From the NCBI RefSeq assembly GCF_001269885.1, contig NZ_LHVH01000027.1, positions 1-64,000 of the forward strand: a stretch of 64,000 nt of DNA. The letters are read 5' to 3'. Within the stretch, counting starts at the first letter, position 1. Each line of letters opens with the position of its first letter. Below are positions 24,689 through 33,673 of the stretch, one piece after another. The stretch is from Pseudomonas kilonensis. GTDB taxonomy: Bacteria; Pseudomonadota; Gammaproteobacteria; Pseudomonadales; Pseudomonadaceae. The position numbers and the translations under genes were made by a program. Under the pieces are notes generated by a model, which saw nothing but the letters and a program-made list of their open reading frames with translations, did not search any database and was not told the DNA's origin.

Positions 24689-25693
24689 ATGACTGCCCAG
24701 ACCAATCGCCAGTTCCTGCTCGCCAAACGCCCGGTAGGCGCCGCGACCCGCGAGACTTTCACCTATCAGCAAGTACCGGTGGGCGAGCCAGCAGCCGGCC
24801 AGATCCTGGTGAAGAACGAATACCTGTCCCTGGACCCGGCCATGCGCGGCTGGATGAACGAGGGCAAGTCCTATATCCCACCCGTCGGCATCGGCGAAGT
24901 GATGCGGGCATTGGGTGTCGGCCAAGTGATTGCCTCGAACAACCCGGGGTTCGCAGTCGGGGACTACGTAAACGGTGCGTTGGGGGTGCAGGATTATTTC
25001 CTCGGCGAGCCAAGAGGTTTCTACAAGGTCGACCCGAAACTGGCACCGTTGCCCCGTTACTTGTCCGCACTGGGCATGACGGGCATGACGGCCTATTTCG
25101 CCCTGCTGGACGTCGGCGCACCCAAGGCGGGCGAGACGGTGGTGCTGTCAGGTGCCGCTGGTGCAGTGGGCAGCATCGCCGGGCAGATCGCCAAGATCAA
25201 AGGCTGTCGCGTGGTGGGCATTGCCGGCGGGGCCGACAAATGCAAATTCCTGATCGATGAACTGGGCTTCGACGGCGCCATCGACTACAAGAACGAAGAC
25301 GTCCACGCCGGCCTCAAGCGCGAATGCCCCAAGGGCGTTGATGTGTATTTCGACAACGTCGGGGGCGACATCCTCGATGCCGTGCTCAGCCGCTTGAACC
25401 TCAAGGCCCGCGTGGTGATCTGCGGCGCCATCAGCCAGTACAACAATAAAGAAGCGGTAAAGGGTCCAGCCAACTACCTGTCGCTGCTGGTCAATCGGGC
25501 GCGCATGGAAGGCTTCGTGGTCATGGACTACGCCGCGCAGTTCGCCGCCGCTGGGCAGGAAATGGCCGGCTGGATGGCCAAGGGGCAGCTCAAGAGCAAG
25601 GAAGACATTGTCGAAGGACTGGAGACATTCCCCGAGACACTGACCAAATTGTTCAGTGGGGAGAACTTCGGGAAGCTAGTGCTCAAGGTCTGA
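24689..25693 (+). CDS. NADP-dependent medium-chain oxidoreductase (zinc-free)
   Basis: 334 residues, of the CurA/prostaglandin-reductase-like branch of the medium-chain dehydrogenases. Motifs: LSLDPAMRGWMNEGKSY (about 47-63) near the N-terminus and VVLSGAAGAVGSIAGQIAK for the nucleotide (about 150-168); no structural zinc cysteines are seen. These enzymes reduce the carbon-carbon double bond of enones and enals. ATG at 24689 is chosen over a GTG three codons earlier; neither has a strong ribosome-binding site. It is divergent from the SDR gene and monocistronic. Confidence 0.88.
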   Translation: MTAQTNRQFLLAKRPVGAATRETFTYQQVPVGEPAAGQILVKNEYLSLDPAMRGWMNEGKSYIPPVGIGEVMRALGVGQVIASNNPGFAVGDYVNGALGVQDYFLGEPRGFYKVDPKLAPLPRYLSALGMTGMTAYFALLDVGAPKAGETVVLSGAAGAVGSIAGQIAKIKGCRVVGIAGGADKCKFLIDELGFDGAIDYKNEDVHAGLKRECPKGVDVYFDNVGGDILDAVLSRLNLKARVVICGAISQYNNKEAVKGPANYLSLLVNRARMEGFVVMDYAAQFAAAGQEMAGWMAKGQLKSKEDIVEGLETFPETLTKLFSGENFGKLVLKV

Positions 25694-25741
25694 TACACAT
25701 CAGCTGTGGGAGCTGACCCTCAAGGCCAGACACAAAACAAC

Positions 25742-25831
25742 TGTGGGAGCGGGCTTGCTCGCGAAGGCGGAGTGTCAGGCACCATTTATGCCTGCTGACC
25801 CACCGCATTCGCGAGCAAGCCCGCTCCCACA
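25742..25831. repeat. REP doublet
   Basis: TGTGGGAGCGGGCTTGCTCG at the left is mirrored by its inverted copy at the right, with a spacer of about 40 bases. It lies between the 3' ends of convergent genes (reductase and pyrF), the usual place for such elements. Confidence 0.9.
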
Positions 25832-25850
25832 AGGGGTTATCAGTGTTTGC

Positions 25851-26549
25851 TCAGGCCAGTTCGGCCACGACCGCCGCCAGCGCCTTGGCCGGATCGGCGG
25901 CCTGGCTGATCGGGCGGCCGATCACCAGGTAATCGGAACCGGCATCCAGCGCCTGGCGCGGGGTCAGGATGCGACGCTGGTCGTCCTGGGCGCTGCCCGC
26001 CGGACGAATCCCCGGGGTCACCAATTGCAGCGCCGGGTGGGCCGCTTTCAGGGCGCCGGCTTCCAGCGCCGAACAGACCAGACCGTCCAGGCCGGCCTTT
26101 TGCGCCAGCGCCGCCAACCGCAGCACCTGCACTTGGGGCTCGATGTCCAGGCCGATCCCGGCCAGGTCCTCGCGCTCCATGCTGGTCAACACGGTCACGC
26201 CGATCAGCAACGGTTTCGGGCCGTTGCGCTGATCCAGCACTTCACGGCAGGCCGCCATCATGCGCAGGCCACCGGAGCAGTGCACGTTGACCATCCACAC
26301 GCCCATCTCCGCGGCAGCCTTGACAGCCATGGCGGTGGTGTTGGGGATATCGTGGAATTTCAGGTCCAGGAACACTTCGAAACCCTTGTCACGCAGGGTC
26401 CCGACAATTTCCGAAGCGCAACTGGTGAACAGTTCCTTGCCGACTTTGACCCGGCAAAGCGTGGGGTCCAACTGGTCGGCCAGCTTCAGGGCGGCGTCAC
26501 GGGTGGGGAAATCCAGGGCGACGATAATGGGCGTCTGGCAGGCGGACAT
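25851..26549 (-). CDS. pyrF: orotidine 5'-phosphate decarboxylase
   Basis: 232 residues from the ATG at 26549, the usual length for Pseudomonas PyrF. It makes UMP from OMP in the last step of de novo pyrimidine synthesis. The catalytic DxKxxD motif is visible as DLKFHDIPNT, with VALDFP at the start of the barrel and VTPGIRPAG for phosphate binding. A 12-codon longer frame exists but does not fit the family. It is transcribed leftward and ends at a REP doublet. Confidence 0.97.
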   Translation of the reverse strand: MSACQTPIIVALDFPTRDAALKLADQLDPTLCRVKVGKELFTSCASEIVGTLRDKGFEVFLDLKFHDIPNTTAMAVKAAAEMGVWMVNVHCSGGLRMMAACREVLDQRNGPKPLLIGVTVLTSMEREDLAGIGLDIEPQVQVLRLAALAQKAGLDGLVCSALEAGALKAAHPALQLVTPGIRPAGSAQDDQRRILTPRQALDAGSDYLVIGRPISQAADPAKALAAVVAELA

Positions 26550-26680
26550 GAGCGGGCTCTCAGGCAAGTCGAAATCGGCGCGCATTGTAGCGGAACGAGC
26601 GCCCGTGCGGGACCCGATGATCGGTAAATCTCATCGTCCCTGTGCAGCATGGACGATACCGGTCTTTGTGTCGAAGCCGA

Positions 26681-26700
26681 TACACTCATGACATGCGTAC
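26681..26700 (+). repeat. 20-base sequence shared with 19023-19042 (copy 2)
   Basis: Exact second copy of the 20-base sequence at 19023-19042. Here it lies about 140 bases before the response regulator ATG, in the divergent region between pyrF and the two-component genes. Confidence 0.45.
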
Positions 26701-26838
26701 AACACGTCGACACGCTACCGTCCGCCACCGCACCCCGCCCTTTCAGCGCTTCACGCCCCGCGGCACGACGCCTATGCTGAAGCCTTACCCTCGCCGCCTT
26801 CTTTGCGGTTGGCAGCCTACCTGGCAGATGATGCATCC

Positions 26839-27597
26839 ATGCAGAACACCCCTGTCGCAAATTCTGACGATCAAAAAGTCCCCGACGATGACAAGCGCTG
26901 GAGCACCCGCGCACTGATCGTCGATGACGACGTGCCGATCCGCGAGCTGCTGATTGATTACCTGGCCCGTTTCAGCATACGGGCCAGCGGCGTGACCGAC
27001 GGCGCGGCCATGCGCCAGGCGATGCAGGCCGAGCACTTCGACGTGGTCGTGCTCGACCTGATGCTGCCGGGTGAAGATGGCTTGCAGTTGTGCCGCTGGC
27101 TGCGCGCCGAATCGGACATCCCGATCCTGATGCTCACCGCCCGCTGCGAGCCCACCGACCGCATCATCGGCCTGGAGCTGGGCGCCGATGACTACATGGC
27201 CAAGCCGTTCGAACCCAGGGAACTGGTGGCGCGTATCCAGACCATCCTGCGCCGGGTGCGCGACGACCGCAGCGAGCAGCGGGCCAATATCCGTTTCGAC
27301 AACTGGCGGCTCAACAGCGTGCTGCGCCAACTGATCTCCGCCGACGGGCTGGTGGTGCCGCTGTCCAATGCCGAGTTCCGCCTGTTGTGGGTCTTCATCG
27401 AACGGCCACGCCGGGTGCTCAGCCGCGAACAACTGCTGGACGCGGCTCGCGGGCGCTCCATCGAGGCCTTCGACCGCAGCATCGACCTGCTTGTATCACG
27501 CCTGCGCCAGAAGCTGGGCGACGACCCCAAGGCCCCGCAACTGATCAAGACCGTGCGCGGTGAGGGCTATTTGTTCGACGCGCGAGACATCGGTTGA
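26839..27597 (+). CDS. OmpR-family response regulator
   Basis: 252 residues from the ATG at 26839 (a TTG twelve codons earlier is possible). Receiver domain (about 24-140) with acidic pair VDDD, phospho-acceptor D73 in VVLDLMLPGEDGL and lysine in MAKPFEPREL; a C-terminal winged helix (about 155-248) ends in TVRGEGYLF. The stop overlaps the kinase start by one base (TGATG), so the two are a coupled pair. No target gene is evident next to it. Confidence 0.92.
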   Translation: MQNTPVANSDDQKVPDDDKRWSTRALIVDDDVPIRELLIDYLARFSIRASGVTDGAAMRQAMQAEHFDVVVLDLMLPGEDGLQLCRWLRAESDIPILMLTARCEPTDRIIGLELGADDYMAKPFEPRELVARIQTILRRVRDDRSEQRANIRFDNWRLNSVLRQLISADGLVVPLSNAEFRLLWVFIERPRRVLSREQLLDAARGRSIEAFDRSIDLLVSRLRQKLGDDPKAPQLIKTVRGEGYLFDARDIG

Positions 27598-28640
27598 TGC
27601 AACTGCGCCTCGACTCCCTGTTCGGTCGCCTGTTTGGCGTGCTGCTGCTGGCGATTGTCCTGGCGCACCTGTTGGCGTTTGCCTGGTTTTCTCACTACGA
27701 CAGGCCGCCTCCCGGGCCTGCGCCGGAATTTTCCCGACAGGCCGAAGGCCCCCCGCGCTTCGGTCCGCCCCCCAACCGCCCTCCGCGGCCCTGGTTCGGC
27801 GGCCCGGTGGTGCCACTGACCTTTCAGTTCGTGTTCCTGATTATCGCAGCCTGGTACGGCGCCAAGCTCCTGACCCGACCCATCCAGCGCTTGAGCGATG
27901 CCGCCGAGCGCCTGAGCGAAAACCTCGACAGCCCGCCGCTGGATGAAAACGGCCCCCGTGAAGCGCGGCAGGCGGCCCATACGTTCAACCTGATGCAGAA
28001 GCGGATCCGCGAGCAGGTACAGCAGCGTTCGCGCATGCTCGGCGCGGTGTCCCATGACCTGCGCACGCCGCTTTCGCGGCTCAAGCTGCGCCTGGAGCAG
28101 ATTGATGACATCAAGCTGCAAGGCCAGATGCGTCAGGATCTGGACGACATGATCGGCATGCTCGACGCCACCCTCACCTACTTGCACGAACAGCGCACCA
28201 GTGAAGCGCTGCAATGGATGGACGTGCAGGCCTTGGTGGAGTCGTTGAGCGAAAACGCCCAGGACCAGGGCGCCGATGTGCAGGTCAGCGGTACCTGCGC
28301 GCCGCTGCAGGTGCAACCGATGGCGCTGCGTTCGTGCCTCAACAACCTCATCGACAATGCCCTGCGCTACGCCGGCCATGCCTTGATTAGCCTGGAAGAC
28401 CAACACAAGCAGGTGCTGATTCGAGTCATCGACCATGGTCCCGGTATTGCGGCGGACAAACGCGAGGCGGTATTCGAGCCGTTCTTTCGCCTGGAAGGCT
28501 CGCGCAACCGCAACTCCGGCGGCGTCGGCCTGGGCATGACCATCGCCCGGGAAGCCAGCGAACGCCTGGGCGGGCAATTGACCCTGGAAGAGACACCAGG
28601 GGGTGGGTTGACGGCGGTGATCAGCCTGCCTCGCACCTGA
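27597..28640 (+). CDS. sensor histidine kinase with short proline-rich periplasmic loop
   Basis: 347 residues. Two membrane helices (about 10-31 and 73-90) enclose a loop of only about 40 residues that is unusually rich in proline and arginine. A HAMP domain (about 90-140), the dimerisation helix with H153 in AVSHDLRTPLSRLK, and an ATPase domain with N-box NNLIDNALRYA and glycine loops follow. Such a small loop is unlikely to bind a solute alone, so sensing may involve the membrane or metals. It pairs with the OmpR-type regulator just upstream. Confidence 0.92.
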   Translation: MQLRLDSLFGRLFGVLLLAIVLAHLLAFAWFSHYDRPPPGPAPEFSRQAEGPPRFGPPPNRPPRPWFGGPVVPLTFQFVFLIIAAWYGAKLLTRPIQRLSDAAERLSENLDSPPLDENGPREARQAAHTFNLMQKRIREQVQQRSRMLGAVSHDLRTPLSRLKLRLEQIDDIKLQGQMRQDLDDMIGMLDATLTYLHEQRTSEALQWMDVQALVESLSENAQDQGADVQVSGTCAPLQVQPMALRSCLNNLIDNALRYAGHALISLEDQHKQVLIRVIDHGPGIAADKREAVFEPFFRLEGSRNRNSGGVGLGMTIAREASERLGGQLTLEETPGGGLTAVISLPRT

Positions 28641-28657
28641 ACCCCACCGATTTCCCT

Positions 28658-28746
28658 TGTGGGAGCGGGCTTGCTCGCGAATGCGGTATGTCATCCAACC
28701 TTGTATCGACTGAACCACCGCATTCGCGAGCAAGCCCGCTCCCACA
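28658..28746. repeat. REP doublet
   Basis: Two REP units in inverted orientation (GTGGGAGCGGGCTTGCTCGC type) separated by about 35 bases, between the kinase gene and the EF-hand gene. The arms match those at 25742-25831 and 43386-43475. Confidence 0.9.
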
Positions 28747-28874
28747 CTCGAAACTGCGCCGGGACCAAGTTTGTACACCCGCCGGTACAAACTCCACACA
28801 CCCACGACAACTGCCCCGCCGAGGCTGCATAAGCCGGTGCACCCACCGGCTATCCCAGCCCAAGGAGAGCGCCC

Positions 28875-29612
28875 ATGATTGGTAGCGTCAGCAGTTACTC
28901 GACCTATACCAGCACCAGCAGTACCACCACCAGCAGTGCCCGTAGCCAGCAGTTTCAAAAGGAACTGCTGAGCAAGCTCGACAGCGACGGCGATGGTTCG
29001 GTCAATCAGGAAGAGTTGAGCAGCGCCCTGTCGCAAAAAAGCGACGATGGCATCCTGGTCAGCCTGAGCGACAACTTTAGCGACCTGGACAGTGACGACA
29101 GTGGTGACCTGAGCAGCGAGGAAATGGCCGCGATGGCACCGCCGCCTCCGCCGCCTCCGCCGCCACGGGACCAGGCGCCGAATACAGAACTGGCCGATGC
29201 GCTGCTCAGCGCCCTGGACGCCGACGGTGACGGCGTGGTCAGCAGCGATGAGTTGAGCAACGGCCTGGCCAGCACTGGCAGCGATGCCGACAGCCAGCAA
29301 GTGTTCTCGGCGCTGGACAAGAATGAAGACGGCACCGTCAGCCTTGACGAACTCGCCGCCAGCCTCGCACCACCGCCACCGCCGCAACAGGCCTCCAGTG
29401 AAGAGCTGTTCAGCCAGCTCGATGCCGATGGCGACGCCACCGTCACCGCCAGCGAACTGAGCAGCGCCTTGCAGGCCAGCGACAGCAGCGCCACGAACAC
29501 CGACCAGGCCAACGTCAGCGAAGCGTTGAACAGAATGATCGCCAACCTCAGCCGGCAATACTCGCTGGATAACGTCGCCACCGTGGGGAAACACCTGAAC
29601 GTGGCGACCTGA
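28875..29612 (+). CDS. EF-hand repeat protein (XopAW-like)
   Basis: 245 residues with a serine/threonine-rich N-terminus and at least five EF-hand-type calcium loops: DSDGDGSVNQEE, DSDDSGDLSSEE, DADGDGVVSSDE, DKNEDGTVSLDE and DADGDATVTASE. Two polyproline tracts separate the pairs (nine prolines near 88-97, five near 165-170). No signal peptide or membrane helix is visible. Pseudomonas proteins like this are often annotated as XopAW family after a Xanthomonas effector, but that name does not prove export. AAGGAGAG precedes the ATG. Role is probably calcium binding; more cannot be said. Confidence 0.85.
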   Translation: MIGSVSSYSTYTSTSSTTTSSARSQQFQKELLSKLDSDGDGSVNQEELSSALSQKSDDGILVSLSDNFSDLDSDDSGDLSSEEMAAMAPPPPPPPPPRDQAPNTELADALLSALDADGDGVVSSDELSNGLASTGSDADSQQVFSALDKNEDGTVSLDELAASLAPPPPPQQASSEELFSQLDADGDATVTASELSSALQASDSSATNTDQANVSEALNRMIANLSRQYSLDNVATVGKHLNVAT

Positions 29613-29618
29613 TTCACC

Positions 29619-29650
29619 GGTAAGCCTGGCCTTTCAGAGCCAGGCTTACC
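29619..29650 (+). terminator. hairpin after the EF-hand gene
   Basis: GGTAAGCCTGGC (29619-29630) pairs perfectly with GCCAGGCTTACC (29639-29650), 7 bases after the stop codon. There is no T-tract, so termination would rely on the stem alone. Confidence 0.6.
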
Positions 29651-29668
29651 TGCCTGGATCGACGCTCA

Positions 29669-29807
29669 CTTTGTGGCGAGGGGATTTATCCCCGCTGGGT
29701 TGCGCAGCAGCCCTAAAATCAGACGACCCGGAGTGTCAGGCTGACCGAGCCGGCAGTTTTTGGGGTCGCTTCGCAACCCAGCGGGGATAAATCCCCTCGC
29801 CACAAAG
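29669..29807. repeat. 36-base perfect inverted repeat
   Basis: The 36 bases at 29669-29704 (beginning CTTTGTGGCGAGGGGATTTA) are repeated exactly in inverted form at 29772-29807, with 67 bases between. Each arm itself contains the inner inverted pair GGGGAT/ATCCCC. This is a third class of Pseudomonas intergenic repeat; partial units occur at about 19998-20012 and 33764-33780. Confidence 0.85.
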
Positions 29808-29831
29808 GTTTGTGCTCGCCTCAGGAGGGGG

Positions 29832-30869
29832 TTACCGCGCCTGGCTTTTGCTCCAGTCCGTCAACAGGCTGTACGCCACCGCCAACAGGGTCGGGCCGAT
29901 GAACAGGCCGATGAAACCGAAAGCGATCAACCCGCCGAACACCCCCAGCAGCACGATGACCAAGGGCAGGTTTCCGCCACGGCTGATCAGATAGGGCTTG
30001 AGCACATTGTCCACGCCGCTGATGATGAACGTGCCCCAGATGCCAAGAAACACCGCCATCCCGTACTCACCCTTCCACGCCAGCCACGCCGTGGCGGGGA
30101 TCCACACCAAGGGTGGCCCCATGGGGATCAGGCTGAGCAGGAATGTGACGATGCCCAGCACCAGCGCCCCCGGCACCCCGGCGATCAGGAAACCGATCAG
30201 CGCCAGCACGGCCTGGGCCGCCGCGGTGCCAATCACGCCGTTGACCACTCGTTGCACGGTACCGGCCACCAGTTCGATGTAGTAACCGGCACGGTCGCCG
30301 ATCAGACGCTCCAGCAACCCGTGGACGAACACCGCCAGGCGCGGGCCGTCGCGATAGAAAAAGAACACGAACACGATGCTCAGGGTCAGCTCGAGTATGC
30401 CACCGCCAATCTGCGCACTGCGCGCCAACAGCCAGTTGCCGACTTGCCCCAGGTACGGCCTGATGGACACCATCATTGCCGCACCCTGCTGGTCGATGCT
30501 GTTCCAGATGCCGACCAGCCGCCCGCCCACCAGCGGCACGCCGGCCAGCCAGTCGGGGGCTTGCGGCAAGCCGTCGACCTGCACATCCTTGATGAACGCC
30601 GTGGCATCGCGTACATGGTCGGCCAGGTTGAACCCCAGCCACACCAGCGGCACCGCCACCAGCAGCATCCAGCCCATCGTCAGCAATGCCGCCGCCAGGG
30701 ATTCGCGGCCATTGACCCAGCGGGTCAGCAGGCGCATCAGCGGCCAACTGGCGAAAGCCAGCACTGCCCCCCAGAACAGCGCCGACCAGAACGGCGCCAT
30801 GACCCAGAGGCTTGCGCCGAACAACACCAGGAGCAGGATCTGCACCAACAGCCGATCGTTATTGAGCAT
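29832..30869 (-). CDS. AI-2E family transporter
   Basis: 345 residues with about eight membrane helices in the AI-2E/PerM arrangement: N-terminal pairs of helices, a soluble loop (about 95-150), and the C-terminal set with PMGPPLVWIPA and GVDNVLKPYLISRGGNLP, which is the family signature. Despite the name, members act as various exporters, including sodium/proton antiporters; the substrate cannot be assigned. The DUF4892 gene lies upstream on the same strand, 63 bases away. Confidence 0.88.
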   Translation of the reverse strand: MLNNDRLLVQILLLVLFGASLWVMAPFWSALFWGAVLAFASWPLMRLLTRWVNGRESLAAALLTMGWMLLVAVPLVWLGFNLADHVRDATAFIKDVQVDGLPQAPDWLAGVPLVGGRLVGIWNSIDQQGAAMMVSIRPYLGQVGNWLLARSAQIGGGILELTLSIVFVFFFYRDGPRLAVFVHGLLERLIGDRAGYYIELVAGTVQRVVNGVIGTAAAQAVLALIGFLIAGVPGALVLGIVTFLLSLIPMGPPLVWIPATAWLAWKGEYGMAVFLGIWGTFIISGVDNVLKPYLISRGGNLPLVIVLLGVFGGLIAFGFIGLFIGPTLLAVAYSLLTDWSKSQAR

Positions 30870-30932
30870 GTAGGGTCTCGAAAAAATGAACAGGACCGGG
30901 GCAACCGTGTGAACCCGCTGCCCCGAGACAGC

Positions 30933-31751
30933 TTAGCGCAGCAGCTCCAGGTGCAATCCCGGCGCCTCGCCGCTGGCGGCCTCCATACGCGCCGCCCGGA
31001 CGCCCTGGCCCGCCAGCGCCTCAAGCCAGTCCTCGGCCCGGGGCCCGGCGATACTGACCCGCAGGCCCGTGTCCAGGTTCAGCGCCCGGGACAATAGACG
31101 CAACCAGCTGTCGTCTGGCTCGCCGGCAAGACGCGGCAAATCCAGGACCCCGGTGTCCTTGAGCTGGCGCAACAGCGTGGCCGATGTCGGCAGCAAGTCC
31201 CCCAGCGGTGCGTTCGCCTCGAACTGCTCGACATGCAGGTAGGCCTTGCGATTGCCGCGGGTGATGGCATACAGCGCAACCAGAGTGTTGTCCGCCGGTG
31301 GCGCCAGGCGCAGCAACAGGAAGGCCTGGCCGTTGTCGGCGCCATAGAGCTTGGCATTGCCGAAGACCTCGTTGGCCCACAGGCTGCTTTCGCCGCAATC
31401 GCGGGCCTGGCACCAGAACAACAGCTCGGCGCCCTGTTTCTGCAGCGCTTCGCGCGCCGCGGTGAAGGCCTGGGTGGCGGAATGTTCCGGCGGCAGTTCG
31501 TAGGTGACCGACGTGACATTCCCACGGGCATCGACCTGGCCGTCGAAGCGCAGTTGGCCGCTGATCTTGCGGATCGAGCCCATGGGGTAGACGCGTTCCA
31601 GGTCGCTGGTTTGCCGGTAATCGACAATCTGCGCGTCGGGCATGCGCGGCACACGCTCCAGATCGCGACTGCCCGCTACATCGACGGCGAACGACGCCAG
31701 GCTGAAGCAGGCCAGCACCAGCAGGACGAGTGAGTGAACGGATAATTTCAT
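30933..31751 (-). CDS. DUF4892 domain protein, exported
   Basis: 272 residues from the ATG at 31751. A signal peptide (about 1-22, ending SFAVDVAG) is followed by a domain I recognise as DUF4892, with YPMGSIRKISGQLRF, ELLFWCQARDCGESSLWANE and RGNRKAYLHVEQ. A C-terminal segment (about 215-272) has the look of an OmpA-like fold remnant. Probably periplasmic or lipid-layer associated, function unknown. It lies beside the AI-2E permease gene on the same strand. Confidence 0.75.
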   Translation of the reverse strand: MKLSVHSLVLLVLACFSLASFAVDVAGSRDLERVPRMPDAQIVDYRQTSDLERVYPMGSIRKISGQLRFDGQVDARGNVTSVTYELPPEHSATQAFTAAREALQKQGAELLFWCQARDCGESSLWANEVFGNAKLYGADNGQAFLLLRLAPPADNTLVALYAITRGNRKAYLHVEQFEANAPLGDLLPTSATLLRQLKDTGVLDLPRLAGEPDDSWLRLLSRALNLDTGLRVSIAGPRAEDWLEALAGQGVRAARMEAASGEAPGLHLELLR

Positions 31752-31880
31752 CGGATCGGCTTGGCCTTGGAAGCTTGGACGCAACGGGCGCCGTCGATGC
31801 ACCGCGAGGCTGGCAAACAGAGGTCTGTCATGGTTGTCTCCCTTTCAACCCGCCCAGCCTCGACAGTTGCCCGACACAAG

Positions 31881-32732
31881 TCAAGGAGCGGTGAAGAACC
31901 GATTGAAACAGTCTGCTACAAGCGCGGCGCCGACCTCATCGTTCAGGTGTAGATGATGGCCGCCGGGCAACTGCTCATGACTGAAGGGTAGACGCTCCAG
32001 CAACTCCGGGTGCTGAGCCAGCATGCCGTCGGCTGCCACCACCAGATGCGCCGGACAAGCGACCCGCGCCACGAACGCCATGGCCTGTTCATCGGTCAGG
32101 CGCAAAGGCGATGGCAGGGTCAAGCGGTTGTCGGTGCGCCAGGTATAGCCCCCGGGCACCGGCATCAGGCCGCGCTGGGCCAACAATTCGGCGGCCTCGC
32201 GGCTGACCGCCACCAGCCCTTTCATCCGCGCTTCGATGGCCCGCTCGAGGGTTTTGTAGACCGGCTTGCGTTTTTGCTGCAGATCCAACTGGGCTTGCAG
32301 GGCCATGCCCATGCGTTCGGCCGCGTTATCGCCTTTGGCTGTAGGAGGAATCACCCCGTCGATCAAACCCAGGTGCGTCACCCGCTCCGGCAGAGAGCCG
32401 GCCAGCACCAGCGAGACAATGGCGCCCATGGAATGCCCCAGCAGGGCGAAACGCTTCAAGCCCAGTTGTTCGGCGACTTGCAGCACATCGTGGGCGTAGT
32501 CCCAGAGGGCATAACCGGCACCGGGCGGCCGATGCCCGGAGTGACCGTGGCCAGCCATGTCCAGGGCAATCACCCGCAGGCCCTCGAGCCTGGGCGCCAG
32601 GCGGGCGAAGCTGTTGGCGTTGTCCAGCCAACCGTGCAGGGCAATCACCGGCAGTCCGTCTTCCGGCCCGAACAGGTGGGCCGCCAGTTCGATGTGCGGC
32701 AGGCTCAGGCGGACCTCCTCGACCCCACTCAT
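31881..32732 (-). CDS. alpha/beta hydrolase
   Basis: 283 residues. The nucleophile elbow LLGHSMGAIVSLVL, the oxyanion-hole segment ALHGWLDNANSFARL and the C-terminal catalytic histidine in PGGHHLHLND are visible, so it should be an active esterase or related hydrolase. The start at 32732 overlaps the preceding hydrolase gene by ATGA. A tandem pair of hydrolase genes near gpsA and fabAB is also found in P. aeruginosa, to my knowledge. The substrate is unknown. Confidence 0.88.
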   Translation of the reverse strand: MSGVEEVRLSLPHIELAAHLFGPEDGLPVIALHGWLDNANSFARLAPRLEGLRVIALDMAGHGHSGHRPPGAGYALWDYAHDVLQVAEQLGLKRFALLGHSMGAIVSLVLAGSLPERVTHLGLIDGVIPPTAKGDNAAERMGMALQAQLDLQQKRKPVYKTLERAIEARMKGLVAVSREAAELLAQRGLMPVPGGYTWRTDNRLTLPSPLRLTDEQAMAFVARVACPAHLVVAADGMLAQHPELLERLPFSHEQLPGGHHLHLNDEVGAALVADCFNRFFTAP

Positions 32733-33523
32733 GCGCTGCGCCCTTCCCAACGCTGGAACAGGTTCTTGAGCAGGTTGGCGGTGTCTTGTGGGCGTTCAAG
32801 GGGGAACATATGGCCGCCGGGCATGCTCAGGGATTCGCCATGGAGCATACGCCCCACTGAACGGGTGTGATGCCGCATCACCACGCGACTCTGCCGGCCG
32901 CGCACCACGGCCAGCGGCACCTTGAGCTTACGGGGCCGGCCGGGGCTGGTGTGCGGCACGCCACGGTAGATGCTGATTTCAGTGGCCGGGTCGAAGCGCA
33001 GCCGCAGCCGGTCGCCGACTTGTTGCAGGCCGTGTTGCAGGTAGGCGTCGAAGCAATCCGGATCAAAACCGCGGAACAGGGTTTTGCCAGCAAAATACTG
33101 CCGGGCCGATTCCAGGTCAGCAAACTCTTCACGCCGCCCCAGGGTGCGGCCCGCCGGCGTCAGGCGGTCGATGAAGCCCAGGCGCTTGGCGGCCAGGATC
33201 ACCCACTGGTCGGTACGGGTCAGCAGCGGCGAATCGAGCATGACCACGCCACGATACAGCTCGGGGCAGCGCAACGCCGCGTGCAGGTGCAGCACGCCGC
33301 CCAGTGAGTGACCGACGCCCCACACCGGCGCCGGTTGCTGCTCCAGGTGATGGATCAGTTCGTCCACCAGGTTGTGCCAGTTATCGTCCACCGGGAAACG
33401 CGGGTCATGGCCGTGCAACTCCAAGTGCGCGACCTGGTACTGCGGCGCCAGCGCGGCGAACAGCTTGCCGTAGGTGGCCGAGGGAAAACCGTTGGCGTGG
33501 GCGAAGAAAATCTGTTGCGACAT
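32729..33523 (-). CDS. alpha/beta hydrolase
   Basis: 264 residues from the ATG at 33523. N-terminus IFFAHANGFPSATYGKLF gives the oxyanion region, GVGHSLGGVLHLHAAL the nucleophile elbow, and PGGHMFPLERPQ the catalytic histidine. It is translationally coupled (ATGA) to the next hydrolase gene, and the two differ enough in sequence to be old paralogues or unrelated members. A related role on the same pathway is plausible but not shown. Confidence 0.88.
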   Translation of the reverse strand: MSQQIFFAHANGFPSATYGKLFAALAPQYQVAHLELHGHDPRFPVDDNWHNLVDELIHHLEQQPAPVWGVGHSLGGVLHLHAALRCPELYRGVVMLDSPLLTRTDQWVILAAKRLGFIDRLTPAGRTLGRREEFADLESARQYFAGKTLFRGFDPDCFDAYLQHGLQQVGDRLRLRFDPATEISIYRGVPHTSPGRPRKLKVPLAVVRGRQSRVVMRHHTRSVGRMLHGESLSMPGGHMFPLERPQDTANLLKNLFQRWEGRSA

Positions 33524-33673
33524 GACAGCCGATCCATTGGGGGAACTGGGGCAGATTGTCCGCAGAACCCGACGGCACGGCAATGACCGTAACTGACAGG
33601 AATGATGACAGTCGGGCTTGGGCTATGGGTTTATGAAACTGTGAGCACATACCCTCCATGTGGTTAGGAGATT

